The notes beneath the pieces are model-generated. The model was not told the origin of the DNA. It ran no database searches and saw only the letters and a list, made by a program, of their open reading frames with translations. A program made the position numbers and the translations under genes. 13,400 nt of DNA from an uncultured Alphaproteobacteria bacterium. Its GTDB lineage: Bacteria; Pseudomonadota; Alphaproteobacteria; CAAHEQ01; UBA3637. The DNA lies in the NCBI GenBank assembly GCA_934203105.1, contig CAKPYQ010000029.1, positions 1 through 13,400 on the forward strand, in the 5' to 3' direction. This document shows, piece after piece, positions 1 to 7,381 of this stretch (its first letter is position 1; each line of letters starts with the position of its first letter).

Positions 1-1701
1 ATTCCAGCGTATAAATTCATACGTGAATTTTATTTTATCGACGCTGTCCGCCGTTATTCGGAAAAAAGCGCCCAAACAGGTCGTAGCATGCTTGAAATGC
101 TGGGCGTGCTGGCGATCATCGGGGTGCTGTCGGTTGGCGCAATCATGGGCTTTCGGTACGCCATCAACCGCCACAAAGCGAACGAAACGATTTACGATGT
201 GATGTTGCGCGCGACCAACGTCCCGATGGCTTGGGACAATTACGCCGAACTGCACGACTTTAAATATCTGTTCCCCGAGCTTCGTCCAAACGATGTCAAT
301 CCGGTCGGCTTTGCGGTTGAAACTTGGGCCGAACCTGCGACCAGCAAATACGCTTACCGAGTCGAAGTCGCGGACGTTCCAAGCGCTGTGTGCCGCCAAA
401 TTATCGCGTTAAATCCACCGGATATCTCGCTGTACAAAGCCGGTGCCTCGATCGACCGAACGGGCGTTCATGCGACGCAGGATGATTGCGGATCGGACAA
501 AACGAACATGTACTTTTTGTTCGAAGAAGGTTGGTTTGATCCGACGCCGGGTCCTGATCCTACGCCGGGACCAGAGCCTGGACCTGAACCGGAATGCGCG
601 ACAAACAACGATTGTGCAGCGGGCCAAGTTTGTAAGAACGGCATTTGCGAAGAGTGTACTTTGAACTGTACAGGCGCTTGCGAGCGGTTGAATGCAACGA
701 CTTGTTCGTGTGAAACTTTGACGGGGTGCACGCCGTGCGCTGATGCCTCTGATTGCCCCTCCGGCGACTATTGCGATGACGGCGAATGCAGGACTTGTAA
801 CTTGACTTGCACCGGCGCTTGTGAAGAATTGGACACGGCAAGTTGCACTTGCAAAAACGTCGAAGGCTGTGTCACATGCTCGACAGACAGCGATTGCTCT
901 TCCGGACAATACTGCAATAATGGCAAGTGCGATAGTTGCAAAACTTGCGAAGAATTGGCGTGCGCGGAAGGATTGGCTTGCCAAGTCAACGAAAAAGGTT
1001 GCGTAATGGGCTGCGTCGATTGCAGTGCTGCGGGATGCTGGAAAATGCCGGACGGCACTTGCGCTTGCGGTGTGGTTTGTCCGAATGGTGCGCAAGGCAG
1101 TTATGTGTGTTGCGGAATCACAAAAATTGACGGAGATGATCCGTCCGATCATGTATGGGTCGGCGATAAATTCGGCGACGGACATTGTTGCGCCAGCAAA
1201 GACGAAAGCGAAGAGTGTTGCACAGCTGATTCCGGCAAATGGTGTGACAGTGTCTGCTGTAATGGAACACAAACATGTGGAAATGCGGGGAAATGCTGCG
1301 AAGCGATAGATGCTTCCGCCTGCGCAAATGGGACAACAACAGATGCAAATGGATGTACAATTTGTAGCGAAGTATGTTCGACAAATGAAAGAGATTTTGA
1401 TGGAAAATGTTGCCCAACCTTGGATTGCGAAGATTGGGAAACAACATCGTTTTGGGGATGTACTGTTTGTATGAAAGATGTTTCTTGCCAAGATTATTTA
1501 AATGAATGCGAATACAAGTGTAAAAAAGGACTTCTTGACGATTGCATTCCCGGATCATGTGTGATGACAGAAGGAGAAGGATATAATGATTCTATTTGTG
1601 GTGGAATCGGTCATGATTGTAGTGTAGACTATCAAACTTATGAAGGAGAGGCAGATGGGCATCCGCTTACCGGAAGTTACTTTGCCGGAGGAGCCTGTTA
1701 G
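1..1701 (+). CDS. Type IV pilin-like, cysteine-rich surface protein (5' end outside window)
   Basis: The reading frame is open from base 1 to the TAG at 1699-1701, with no ATG, GTG or TTG before 88, so the true start probably lies outside the window. The ATG at 88 has no good ribosome binding site and falls inside the prepilin motif. Codons 79-102 read G-RSMLEMLG: a prepilin peptidase site after Gly with Glu at +5, followed by a hydrophobic helix (LGVLAIIGVLSVGAIMGF). The leader is at least 27 residues. Counting from the Met at 88, a head domain with few cysteines (to about 150) is followed by a Gly/Pro/Asp/Glu linker (about 152-169). A region with about 64 Cys then runs to the end. It begins with repeats of 47 residues, clearest at D175, D222 and D269, with the pattern DCxxGxYCxxGxC. 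Such a protein would be made as a prepilin, inserted in the inner membrane and exposed or assembled outside, with disulfides. Its binding partner is unknown. The 3' quarter is clearly more AT-rich than the rest. Confidence 0.8.
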   Translation: MPAYKFIREFYFIDAVRRYSEKSAQTGRSMLEMLGVLAIIGVLSVGAIMGFRYAINRHKANETIYDVMLRATNVPMAWDNYAELHDFKYLFPELRPNDVNPVGFAVETWAEPATSKYAYRVEVADVPSAVCRQIIALNPPDISLYKAGASIDRTGVHATQDDCGSDKTNMYFLFEEGWFDPTPGPDPTPGPEPGPEPECATNNDCAAGQVCKNGICEECTLNCTGACERLNATTCSCETLTGCTPCADASDCPSGDYCDDGECRTCNLTCTGACEELDTASCTCKNVEGCVTCSTDSDCSSGQYCNNGKCDSCKTCEELACAEGLACQVNEKGCVMGCVDCSAAGCWKMPDGTCACGVVCPNGAQGSYVCCGITKIDGDDPSDHVWVGDKFGDGHCCASKDESEECCTADSGKWCDSVCCNGTQTCGNAGKCCEAIDASACANGTTTDANGCTICSEVCSTNERDFDGKCCPTLDCEDWETTSFWGCTVCMKDVSCQDYLNECEYKCKKGLLDDCIPGSCVMTEGEGYNDSICGGIGHDCSVDYQTYEGEADGHPLTGSYFAGGAC

Positions 1702-1708
1702 TAAGTAA

Positions 1709-1734
1709 AAAAAGCCCTCTTATGAGGGCTTTTT
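1709..1734 (+). terminator. Rho-independent terminator of the pilin-like gene
   Basis: An 11-bp perfect stem (1709-1719 with 1724-1734, core AGCCCTC/GAGGGCT) has a TTAT loop and a T-rich right arm. It starts 8 bases after the stop codon. The A-rich left arm means it could also stop transcription on the minus strand. Confidence 0.9.
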
Positions 1735-1748
1735 AGAATAAGTAGGTA

Positions 1749-1770
1749 CAGTGCGAAAATGTTCGCACTG
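1749..1770. repeat. Short perfect hairpin, possibly a decayed palindromic element
   Basis: CAGTGCGAA (1749-1757) pairs perfectly with TTCGCACTG (1762-1770) around a 4-base loop. The following bases (GCGCGGCGTGCGTCCC) resemble the inner part and right arm of the intact palindrome at 10920-10960. It may be a degenerate member of that family. There is no T-tract, so it is not a typical terminator. Confidence 0.45.
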
Positions 1771-1810
1771 CGCGGCGTGCGTCCCAAGTTTGGCGCATTA
1801 TCAGACCTCA

Positions 1811-2158
1811 AGAGATTCTTCACTTACGTTCAGAATGACGTCAGAATGAGCCGGAAACACTAAAAGATTCTTCGCGTGCGCTCAAAAGGACATTCCTCTT
1901 TTCTATCGTCATTCTGAATGAGCAAAGCGAATGAAGAATCTTGGGGATCAAAGAGTTTCTTCGCCAAAGCTCAGAATGACGCGAGACACAAACAGTTTCT
2001 TCGCTTTTGCTCAGAATGGCTCCCAAAAAACAGGCATGAGGAAATGTGCGACGCGGGCGCGCGGGTTTTGACGCGCCGCACATTTGACGTTATGATGATG
2101 TAAAGAGATTCTTCGCTTTCGCTCAGAATGACGAGCGGACAAAAAGCGCTCAGAATGA
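1811..2158. repeat. Cluster of decayed GATTCTTCGC/CTCAGAATGACG intergenic repeats
   Basis: This stretch has no supportable gene and is made mostly of diverged copies of one repeat of about 30 bp, consensus near AGATTCTTCGCTTTCGCTCA followed by GAATGACG. Forward copies lie at 1811-1840, 1863-1888 (degenerate), 1951-1981, 1994-2019 and 2104-2133, with a fragment at about 2146-2158. One inverted copy lies at 1907-1942. Similar short repeats occur between genes in many bacteria. The short open frames here (for example 1841-2083 and 1918-2103) are chance frames through the repeats. Bases 2159-2235 are AT-rich and show nothing I can name. Confidence 0.75.
2042..2133 (+). repeat. Composite palindrome-plus-tail element, copy A
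   Basis: The element opens with a palindrome: AAATGTGCGACGCG (2042-2055) faces CGCGCCGCACATTT (2072-2085), pairing at 13 of 14 positions around a 16-base GC-rich loop. A 48-base tail follows, running from GACGTTATGATGATGTAAA into a full GATTCTTCGC...GAATGACG repeat and ending at 2133. The same composite occurs in the opposite orientation at 10697-10789, with 41 of 48 tail bases matching by hand alignment. Confidence 0.8.
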
Positions 2159-2237
2159 GGGAAAAATACAAATTATATTCGGCAGATTTCAATGAAAAAG
2201 GACTTGTTAATCAAGAAGTTCGATCGAGCGTAAATAT

Positions 2238-2263
2238 AAAAAAATGCCGCAGAACGCGACATT
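2238..2263 (-). terminator. Terminator after tRNA-Val
   Basis: Read on the minus strand, AATGTCGC pairs with GCGGCATT (one G-U pair) around GTTCT, and a T-run follows. It lies 10 bases downstream of the tRNA-Val 3' end. Confidence 0.75.
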
Positions 2264-2273
2264 TTATTTTTCT

Positions 2274-2350
2274 TGGTAGGCGGTAAGAGATTCGAACTCC
2301 TGACCCTCTCGGTGTAAACGAGATGCTCTAGCCAGCTGAGCTAACCGCCC
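2274..2350 (-). tRNA. tRNA-Val (anticodon TAC)
   Basis: The reverse complement folds as a complete 77-base tRNA. The acceptor stem pairs GGGCGGT with ACCGCCT (one G-U), the discriminator is A, and CCA is encoded (2274-2276). The D-arm contains TAGCTCAGCTGG, the anticodon stem is TCTCG/CGAGA with loop TTTACAC, and the T-loop is TTCGAAT. The anticodon TAC reads GUA and related valine codons. It lies downstream of hupB on the same strand but is separated from it by a terminator-like hairpin. I could not pick a separate promoter with confidence. Confidence 0.95.
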
Positions 2351-2353
2351 ATA

Positions 2354-2400
2354 AAAAGGACTGTATCTTTAACAGAATAAACAGACTATACAGTCCTTTT
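2354..2400. terminator. Bidirectional terminator-like hairpin between hupB and tRNA-Val
   Basis: AAAAGGACTGTAT (2354-2366) and ATACAGTCCTTTT (2388-2400) form a perfect 13-bp stem around a 21-base loop. Each strand ends the stem in a run of T. It follows the hupB stop by 28 bases and probably ends the hupB transcript. Confidence 0.75.
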
Positions 2401-2428
2401 CTTACTTTGTCAACAAAAAAATTAAAAA

Positions 2429-2704
2429 TTATTTGTTGATCGCATCTTTCAAAGCTTTGCCCGGACGGAACTTCGGTTGTTTCGAAGCTGGAATCTTAAT
2501 CGTTTCGCCTGTACGCGGGTTGTGACCTTCGGAAGCAGCACGTTTTGTAACTGCAAATGTACCAAAGCCTACAACACGGATTTCGCCGCCTTTTTTCAAT
2601 TCTGCCGTTGTTACGCCAAAGAATGCATCCAAGACATCAGCTGCTGCTGCTTTAGAAGCGTTCGCTTTTTTTGCCACTGCGGCGATCAATTCATTTTTAT
2701 TCAT
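2429..2704 (-). CDS. hupB: DNA-binding protein HU
   Basis: A 91-residue histone-like protein of the HU/IHF family, full length for a bacterial HU. The N-terminal dimerisation helices (residues 1-40, MNKNELIAAVAKKANASKAA onward) lead into the family signature GFGTF (46-50) and the DNA-embracing beta arm (about 53-75). The arm carries the minor-groove intercalating proline P63 in the motif HNPRTG; an Arg is usual where His61 stands. The C-terminal FRPGKALKDAIN is typical. HU is an abundant nucleoid protein that bends DNA and supports replication, repair and transcription. The ATG is preceded by AAGGAG (2712-2717). The gene follows lon, as in Escherichia coli and many other proteobacteria, but has its own candidate promoter and a separate terminator, fitting high expression. 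HU rather than IHF is favoured by position beside lon. Confidence 0.95.
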   Translation of the reverse strand: MNKNELIAAVAKKANASKAAAADVLDAFFGVTTAELKKGGEIRVVGFGTFAVTKRAASEGHNPRTGETIKIPASKQPKFRPGKALKDAINK

Positions 2705-2754
2705 TTAAGGACTCCTTTTTTTATATTTTCAAGTTAATACATAAACCTTAATTT

Positions 2755-2772
2755 TTGGCTGTTTTCAGCCAA
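2755..2772 (-). promoter_or_regulatory. Hairpin at the predicted 5' end of hupB mRNA
   Basis: TTGGCT and AGCCAA form a perfect 6-bp stem around a 6-base loop, immediately downstream of the expected start point of the hupB promoter. No T-run follows on the minus strand, so it is unlikely to terminate. It may protect the 5' end of the transcript (inference). Confidence 0.4.
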
Positions 2773-2779
2773 CAATTAG

Positions 2780-2808
2780 ATGTTAAGGCCTTTTTTTTCA
2801 ATCGTCAA
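2780..2808 (-). promoter_or_regulatory. Candidate sigma70 promoter of hupB
   Basis: On the minus strand, TTGACG (-35, at 2808-2803) and TAACAT (-10, at 2785-2780) are spaced by 17 bases. The expected start near 2773 gives a leader of about 70 bases. Seen by eye; not tested. Confidence 0.55.
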
Positions 2809-2924
2809 CCCAAAAAGAGGCTTTTTTATTGATTTTGTGCGATTTTTCTTAACTTTTGCGCATTTTAACGAAAAACTTTTATAAAAACATCAAACAAAAG
2901 TTGTAATTTTGGCTTCAAAACGGC

Positions 2925-2948
2925 AAAAAAGCTTGCGAATCGAGCAAG
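2925..2948 (-). terminator. Weak terminator after lon
   Basis: On the minus strand, CTTGC and GCAAG form a 5-bp stem with a 7-base loop directly after the lon stop codon, followed by C and a run of six T. The stem is short, so termination may be partial and some read-through into hupB is possible. Confidence 0.5.
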
Positions 2949-2949
2949 G

Positions 2950-5373
2950 CTAATTTAAAGCGCTAGTCGATTCGTTTTTCGATTCGCAAACCGGCATATC
3001 GTGCGGCAAAGGTTGTAGTGGCTTTGTTAAAGCATGCTCCAATACTTCGCGCACATATGTGACCGGAATAATTTTTAATCCTTTTTTGACATTTTCTGGA
3101 ATTTCCGCCAAGTCTTTTTCATTTTCCGCCGGAATCAAAACGGTTTTTAACCCGCCACGCAACGCGGCCAATAATTTTTCTTTCAATCCGCCTATCGGCA
3201 AAACGCGCCCGCGTAAAGTTATTTCACCCGTCATAGCAACGTCTTTGCGTACAGCAATACCCGTCAGTGCCGACACCAAAGATGTACACATTGTGATACC
3301 CGCTGAAGGGCCGTCTTTCGGTGTTGCTCCTTCCGGTACATGAACGTGAATATCGTTTTTTTCAAAAACGCAAGAAAGTATGCCAAACATATTGTGGTTG
3401 GCTCGGATATATGACCTTGCCGCTTCAACGGATTCTTTCATCACATCACCCAGCTGGCCGGTCAAAATGATGTTGCCTTTACCGGGCATAACAACAGCTT
3501 CAATCGATAAGATTTCCCCGCCGACTTCCGTCCACGCCAATCCGGTTGTGACACCGACTTGATCATCTTGTTCCGCAATCCCAAAGCTATACCGAGCAAT
3601 GCCGGCATATTTAGCCAAGTTTTTGACCGTGATATGTACCGTTTTTTTGTTCTCTGTCAATAATTCTTTGACTGCTTTGCGGCACAAGTTCGCTATTTCG
3701 CGCTCCAAGTTTCGAACACCTGCTTCACGCGTATACAGCCGAATAATTTGACGGATCGCATTTTCATCTAAAACAAACTCTTTTGCTGTCAATCCGGCAG
3801 CCTTCATTTGCTTTGCGATTAAATGACGCTTTGCAATTTCCACCTTTTCATCTTCCGTATAGCCCGAAAGTTGAATGATTTCCATTCTGTCCAATAACGG
3901 CCGCGGCATTTTTAACGTATTTGCAGTTGTGACAAACATAACGTCCGATAAATCGTAATCAACCTCCAAATAATGGTCGTTAAAGGTCGCATTTTGCTCC
4001 GGATCCAAAACCTCCAACAAAGCGGAAGACGGATCACCGCGCCAATCAGCACCTAATTTATCGATTTCGTCTAATAAAAATAATGTGTTTAAGGTTTTGG
4101 CTTTTTTCATACCTTGGATAATTTTGCCGGGCATCGCGCCGATATAAGTCCGACGGTGACCGCGAATTTCCGCTTCATCACGCATACCGCCCAATGACGC
4201 CCGAACAAAGTGACGCCCCGTTGCTTTGGCAATCGATTGCCCCAACGATGTTTTACCAACACCCGGAGGTCCGACCAAGCACAAAATAGGCCCCTTTATT
4301 CCGCCCGATTTTTTCAATACGGCCAAGTATTCCAAAATCCGTTCTTTGACTTTTTCCAATCCGTAATGATCTTTGTTTAAAATTTCTTCGGCTTTTTTCA
4401 AATCAATGTGGCTTTGGCCCGTTTTGCGCCAAGGCAAGGATGTCAACCAATCCAAATAATTACGGATAACGCTGGCTTCCGCAGACATCGGCCCCATCAT
4501 TTTTAATTTGCGCAGTTCCGCAAAAGCCTTTTCTTTAACGTCTTTGGGCATGTGAGCCGAATCGATTTTCTTTTTAATTTCCAAAGTGTCGTTGCCGTCG
4601 TCTCCGTCGCCCAACTCCTTTTGAATAGCCTTCATTTGCTCGTTCAAATAGTACTCTTTTTGGCTTTTTTCCATTTGAGTTTTGACGCGTTTGCGGATTT
4701 TCTTTTCCACCTGTAACACGTTGATTTCTTTTTCCATCAAAGTAAACAAGATTTCCAAACGTTCCAATAAAGAACGTGTTTCCAACAATTTTTGTTTTTC
4801 TTCGATCTTTAAAGTCAAGTGCGAGGATACAGCATCAGCCAATTTAGCGGGATCTTGCAGTTGTGAAACAGTCGCCCACGCTTCCGGCGGTAAGCGGTGA
4901 TTTAATGATGCATAACGTTCGAATTGTTCCGTCACCGAGCGTGTTAAAGCTTCTAATTCATCGGTTGCAACATCATTATCGTGCACTTCTTTGGCATACA
5001 CTTCCAAAAAAGGCTCTTCGGCAATAAAATGGGTGATTTCGGCTCTTCTTGATCCTTCGACCAAAACTTTTACTGTGCCGTCCGGCAGACGCAACATTTG
5101 TAAAACTGTCGCCAAAGTACCGATTTTATGTAAATCTTTCGGGGTCGGGTCGTCAATGTTGGGATCAACTTGCGTAACCAATAAAATCTCTTTATTATCG
5201 CCCAAAACATTGTCCAAAGCGTGCACGGATTTTTCACGTCCGACAAACAAAGGAACGACCATATGGGGAAACAAAACAATGTCCCGCAATGGTAATACAG
5301 GATATACTTTTCCTAAATCTTCCAAGTTCTTGGTTTGTTCAGGTTTTTTTTTGATTTCATTGTCTTGTGTCAC
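2950..5373 (-). CDS. lon: ATP-dependent protease Lon (LonA type)
   Basis: An 807-residue soluble AAA+ serine protease, the usual length for LonA. It degrades misfolded proteins and specific short-lived regulators as a cytoplasmic hexamer. The N-terminal substrate-binding domain starts at VYPVLPLRDIVLFPHMVVPL (about 23-42), and a coiled-coil region spans about 190-260. The AAA+ module has Walker A GPPGVGKT (368-375) and Walker B LFLLDEID (431-438). The protease domain has the catalytic dyad Ser690 (PKDGPSAG) and Lys733 (GGLKEK), 43 residues apart as in E. coli. No transmembrane segment is evident, so it is not LonB. The start codon is GTG (5371-5373) with AAGGGG about 7 bases upstream. Only 16 bases separate it from the clpX stop, so clpX and lon are very likely co-transcribed. 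No strong promoter was seen in that gap. Confidence 0.98.
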   Translation of the reverse strand: MTQDNEIKKKPEQTKNLEDLGKVYPVLPLRDIVLFPHMVVPLFVGREKSVHALDNVLGDNKEILLVTQVDPNIDDPTPKDLHKIGTLATVLQMLRLPDGTVKVLVEGSRRAEITHFIAEEPFLEVYAKEVHDNDVATDELEALTRSVTEQFERYASLNHRLPPEAWATVSQLQDPAKLADAVSSHLTLKIEEKQKLLETRSLLERLEILFTLMEKEINVLQVEKKIRKRVKTQMEKSQKEYYLNEQMKAIQKELGDGDDGNDTLEIKKKIDSAHMPKDVKEKAFAELRKLKMMGPMSAEASVIRNYLDWLTSLPWRKTGQSHIDLKKAEEILNKDHYGLEKVKERILEYLAVLKKSGGIKGPILCLVGPPGVGKTSLGQSIAKATGRHFVRASLGGMRDEAEIRGHRRTYIGAMPGKIIQGMKKAKTLNTLFLLDEIDKLGADWRGDPSSALLEVLDPEQNATFNDHYLEVDYDLSDVMFVTTANTLKMPRPLLDRMEIIQLSGYTEDEKVEIAKRHLIAKQMKAAGLTAKEFVLDENAIRQIIRLYTREAGVRNLEREIANLCRKAVKELLTENKKTVHITVKNLAKYAGIARYSFGIAEQDDQVGVTTGLAWTEVGGEILSIEAVVMPGKGNIILTGQLGDVMKESVEAARSYIRANHNMFGILSCVFEKNDIHVHVPEGATPKDGPSAGITMCTSLVSALTGIAVRKDVAMTGEITLRGRVLPIGGLKEKLLAALRGGLKTVLIPAENEKDLAEIPENVKKGLKIIPVTYVREVLEHALTKPLQPLPHDMPVCESKNESTSALN

Positions 5374-5389
5374 AGTTTTTCCCCTTTAT

Positions 5390-6694
5390 TTAACTGGCAT
5401 TTTTTTCTTTTTCTTTTGCATAAACCAATAAAGGTTCTGCTTTTCCTTCAACGACTTCTTCGTTAATGACGACTTCTTCCAAGCCGTGCATTGATGATAA
5501 GTCAAACATTAAATCCAACAATAAGTTTTCCATAATCGAACGCAATCCGCGCGCACCGGTTTTGCGTTCCAACGCCTTTTTGGCAACAGCTTGGCAAGCT
5601 TCCTTTGTAAAGGTTAACTTGACATTTTCCATTTTAAATAAGCTTTGATATTGCTTGATCAGCGCATTTTTTGGTTCTGTTAATATCTTAATTAAAGCTT
5701 TTTCGTCCAAATCGTCCAACGTTGCAATGACCGGTAATCGACCGACAAACTCCGGAATTAACCCGAATTTCAACAAATCTTCCGGTTCTAATTTCGACAA
5801 TAATTCGCCGGTTGTCTTTTCATCTTTATCGTGAACAACCGCACCAAAGCCGATAGATGACTTTTCGGTTCTACGTTCAATCATTTTATCCAATCCGGCA
5901 AAAGCACCACCGCAAATAAATAATATGTTGCTGGTGTCTACTTGAATAAATTCTTGTTGCGGGTGCTTACGTCCACCTTGTGGAGGAACAGAGGCAATCG
6001 TACCTTCCATTAACTTTAACAAAGCCTGTTGCACACCTTCACCCGATACATCGCGAGTAATGGACGGACCATCATTTTTACGAGATATTTTGTCAATTTC
6101 ATCAATGTAAACAATGCCGCGTTGCGCTTTTTCAACGTCGTAATTAGCATTTTGCAACAACTTTAAAATAATGTTTTCGACGTCTTCACCGACATATCCG
6201 GCTTCCGTCAATGTCGTTGCGTCCGCAATTGCAAAAGGCACATTCAATATTTTGGCCAAAGTACGTGCTAAATATGTTTTACCGCAACCCGTCGCTCCGA
6301 TCAATAAGATGTTGGATTTGTTGATTTCAACATCATCTTCGGTTTTGTTAAACAATCGTTTATAGTGATTATACACAGCCACAGACAAAACTTTTTTGGC
6401 TTTTTCCTGCCCAATGACATAAGTGTCCAAAAACTTTTTAATCTCGTGCGGATTGGTTAATTTAAATTCTTCCGATTTTTCTTCGGCAGATGTGTTGTTT
6501 GCGGATTCCTCTGCAATAATTTTTGCGCATAAATCGACGCATTCATCACAAATAAAAACCGTTTGAGAATGTGCGCCCGTTTCATCGCCTTCAAAAGTCA
6601 ATGTACGTCCGGCGATCAATTTTCGCACTTCATTTTGCGTTTTGTTGCAAAAAGAGCAAACCAAAGTTTTTTTATTATCTTTTTTATCCGTCAT
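5390..6694 (-). CDS. clpX: ATP-dependent Clp protease ATP-binding subunit ClpX
   Basis: A 434-residue AAA+ unfoldase that recognises tagged substrates and feeds them to ClpP. The N-terminal zinc-binding domain has two CxxC pairs (C13/C16 and C49/C52) and the typical NEVRKLIAG and CDECVDLC segments. The spacing between the pairs is 14 residues longer than in E. coli because of an insertion at about residues 31-44. The AAA+ core shows Walker A GATGCGKT (133-140), pore loop GYVGED (166-171), Walker B IVYIDEID (194-201) and the ClpP-docking IGF loop (281-283). The arginine-containing PEFVGRLPV is also present. The ATG at 6694 has an AAGG site about 9 bases upstream. It sits 67 bases after clpP and has its own candidate promoter in that gap, so it can be expressed with or apart from tig-clpP. 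Confidence 0.98.
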   Translation of the reverse strand: MTDKKDNKKTLVCSFCNKTQNEVRKLIAGRTLTFEGDETGAHSQTVFICDECVDLCAKIIAEESANNTSAEEKSEEFKLTNPHEIKKFLDTYVIGQEKAKKVLSVAVYNHYKRLFNKTEDDVEINKSNILLIGATGCGKTYLARTLAKILNVPFAIADATTLTEAGYVGEDVENIILKLLQNANYDVEKAQRGIVYIDEIDKISRKNDGPSITRDVSGEGVQQALLKLMEGTIASVPPQGGRKHPQQEFIQVDTSNILFICGGAFAGLDKMIERRTEKSSIGFGAVVHDKDEKTTGELLSKLEPEDLLKFGLIPEFVGRLPVIATLDDLDEKALIKILTEPKNALIKQYQSLFKMENVKLTFTKEACQAVAKKALERKTGARGLRSIMENLLLDLMFDLSSMHGLEEVVINEEVVEGKAEPLLVYAKEKEKNAS

Positions 6695-6718
6695 CAGTTT
6701 TTACCTTTTCAAAATACA

Positions 6719-6747
6719 TATATAGGCAATCGTTTGCTTTAATGCAA
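6719..6747 (-). promoter_or_regulatory. Candidate sigma70 promoter of clpX-lon
   Basis: In the gap between clpP and clpX, minus-strand TTGCAT (6747-6742) and TATATA (6724-6719) are spaced by exactly 17 bases. The expected start near 6712 leaves a leader of under 20 bases. The heat-shock sigma32 consensus was not recognised here. Confidence 0.5.
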
Positions 6748-6761
6748 GAGCGCATACCCGA

Positions 6762-7370
6762 TTATTTTCTGTCCGTAATGATTTCGTCAATTAAACCGAA
6801 CTTTAAAGCTTCTTCCGGACTCATAAAATTATCGCGTTCCATTGCTTTTTCAACCGCTTCCAACTTTTGCCCCGTTTGTTTGACATAGATTTGATTCAAA
6901 CGCGCACGCAAATCCAAAATTTCTTTGGCGTGAATTTCGATGTCGGCCGCTTGACCTTGGAACCCGCCGGAGGGTTGGTGAATCATAATTCGGGAGTGCG
7001 GCAAAGCAAAACGCCGACCTTTTTCGCCACAGCACAGCAACAACGATCCCATCGAGCAAGCTTGCCCCATGACAATCGTTGAAACCGGACATTTGATGTA
7101 ATTCATCGTGTCCAAAATCGCCAAGCCGGAGGTGACTACGCCACCCGGAGAGTTAATGTAAAACGCGATTTCTTTTTTCGGATCTTCGGCTTCCAAAAAC
7201 AACAGTTGAGCGCAAATTAAGCTGGCAACATCATCTTGGACTTGCCCCGTCAAAAAGATAATTCTTTCTTTCAGTAAGCGCGAATAAATATCATACGAAC
7301 GTTCTCCGCGACCGGTTTGTTCAACCACCGTCGGAACCAAATAATCCATCTGAGGTGCAAGTCCAATCAT
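6762..7370 (-). CDS. clpP: ATP-dependent Clp protease proteolytic subunit ClpP
   Basis: A 202-residue serine peptidase that forms the tetradecameric chamber of ClpXP or ClpAP in the cytoplasm. The catalytic triad is visible as Ser106 (GQACSMGS), His131 (IMIHQPSGG) and Asp180 (MERDNFMS), with the same spacing as E. coli S111/H136/D185. The oxyanion and substrate-binding segment INSPGG (72-77) is intact. The N-terminal segment before LVPTVVEQ is about 10 residues, so any propeptide is short. The ATG at 7370 is preceded by AAGGAA, and the gap to the tig stop is only 11 bases, indicating co-transcription with tig. The double Cys (C113, C114) after the catalytic serine is not typical, but the fold signature is otherwise standard. 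Confidence 0.98.
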   Translation of the reverse strand: MIGLAPQMDYLVPTVVEQTGRGERSYDIYSRLLKERIIFLTGQVQDDVASLICAQLLFLEAEDPKKEIAFYINSPGGVVTSGLAILDTMNYIKCPVSTIVMGQACSMGSLLLCCGEKGRRFALPHSRIMIHQPSGGFQGQAADIEIHAKEILDLRARLNQIYVKQTGQKLEAVEKAMERDNFMSPEEALKFGLIDEIITDRK

Positions 7371-7381
7371 AATGTTTTCCT

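Noticed and set aside
409..1491. Long minus-strand open frame of 360 codons opposite the cysteine-rich gene
   Set aside because: It is the mirror of a Cys-rich, GC-biased coding frame and shows no domain, no ribosome binding site and repeated low-complexity sequence. The plus-strand frame has a prepilin motif and its own terminator.
1841..2103. Short open frames in the repeat cluster
   Set aside because: They run through diverged copies of the intergenic repeat and the palindrome and would encode repeat-derived peptides without a ribosome binding site.
1811..2158. Possible CRISPR array
   Set aside because: Repeats are diverged, occur in both orientations and have irregular spacing, with no cas genes in the window.
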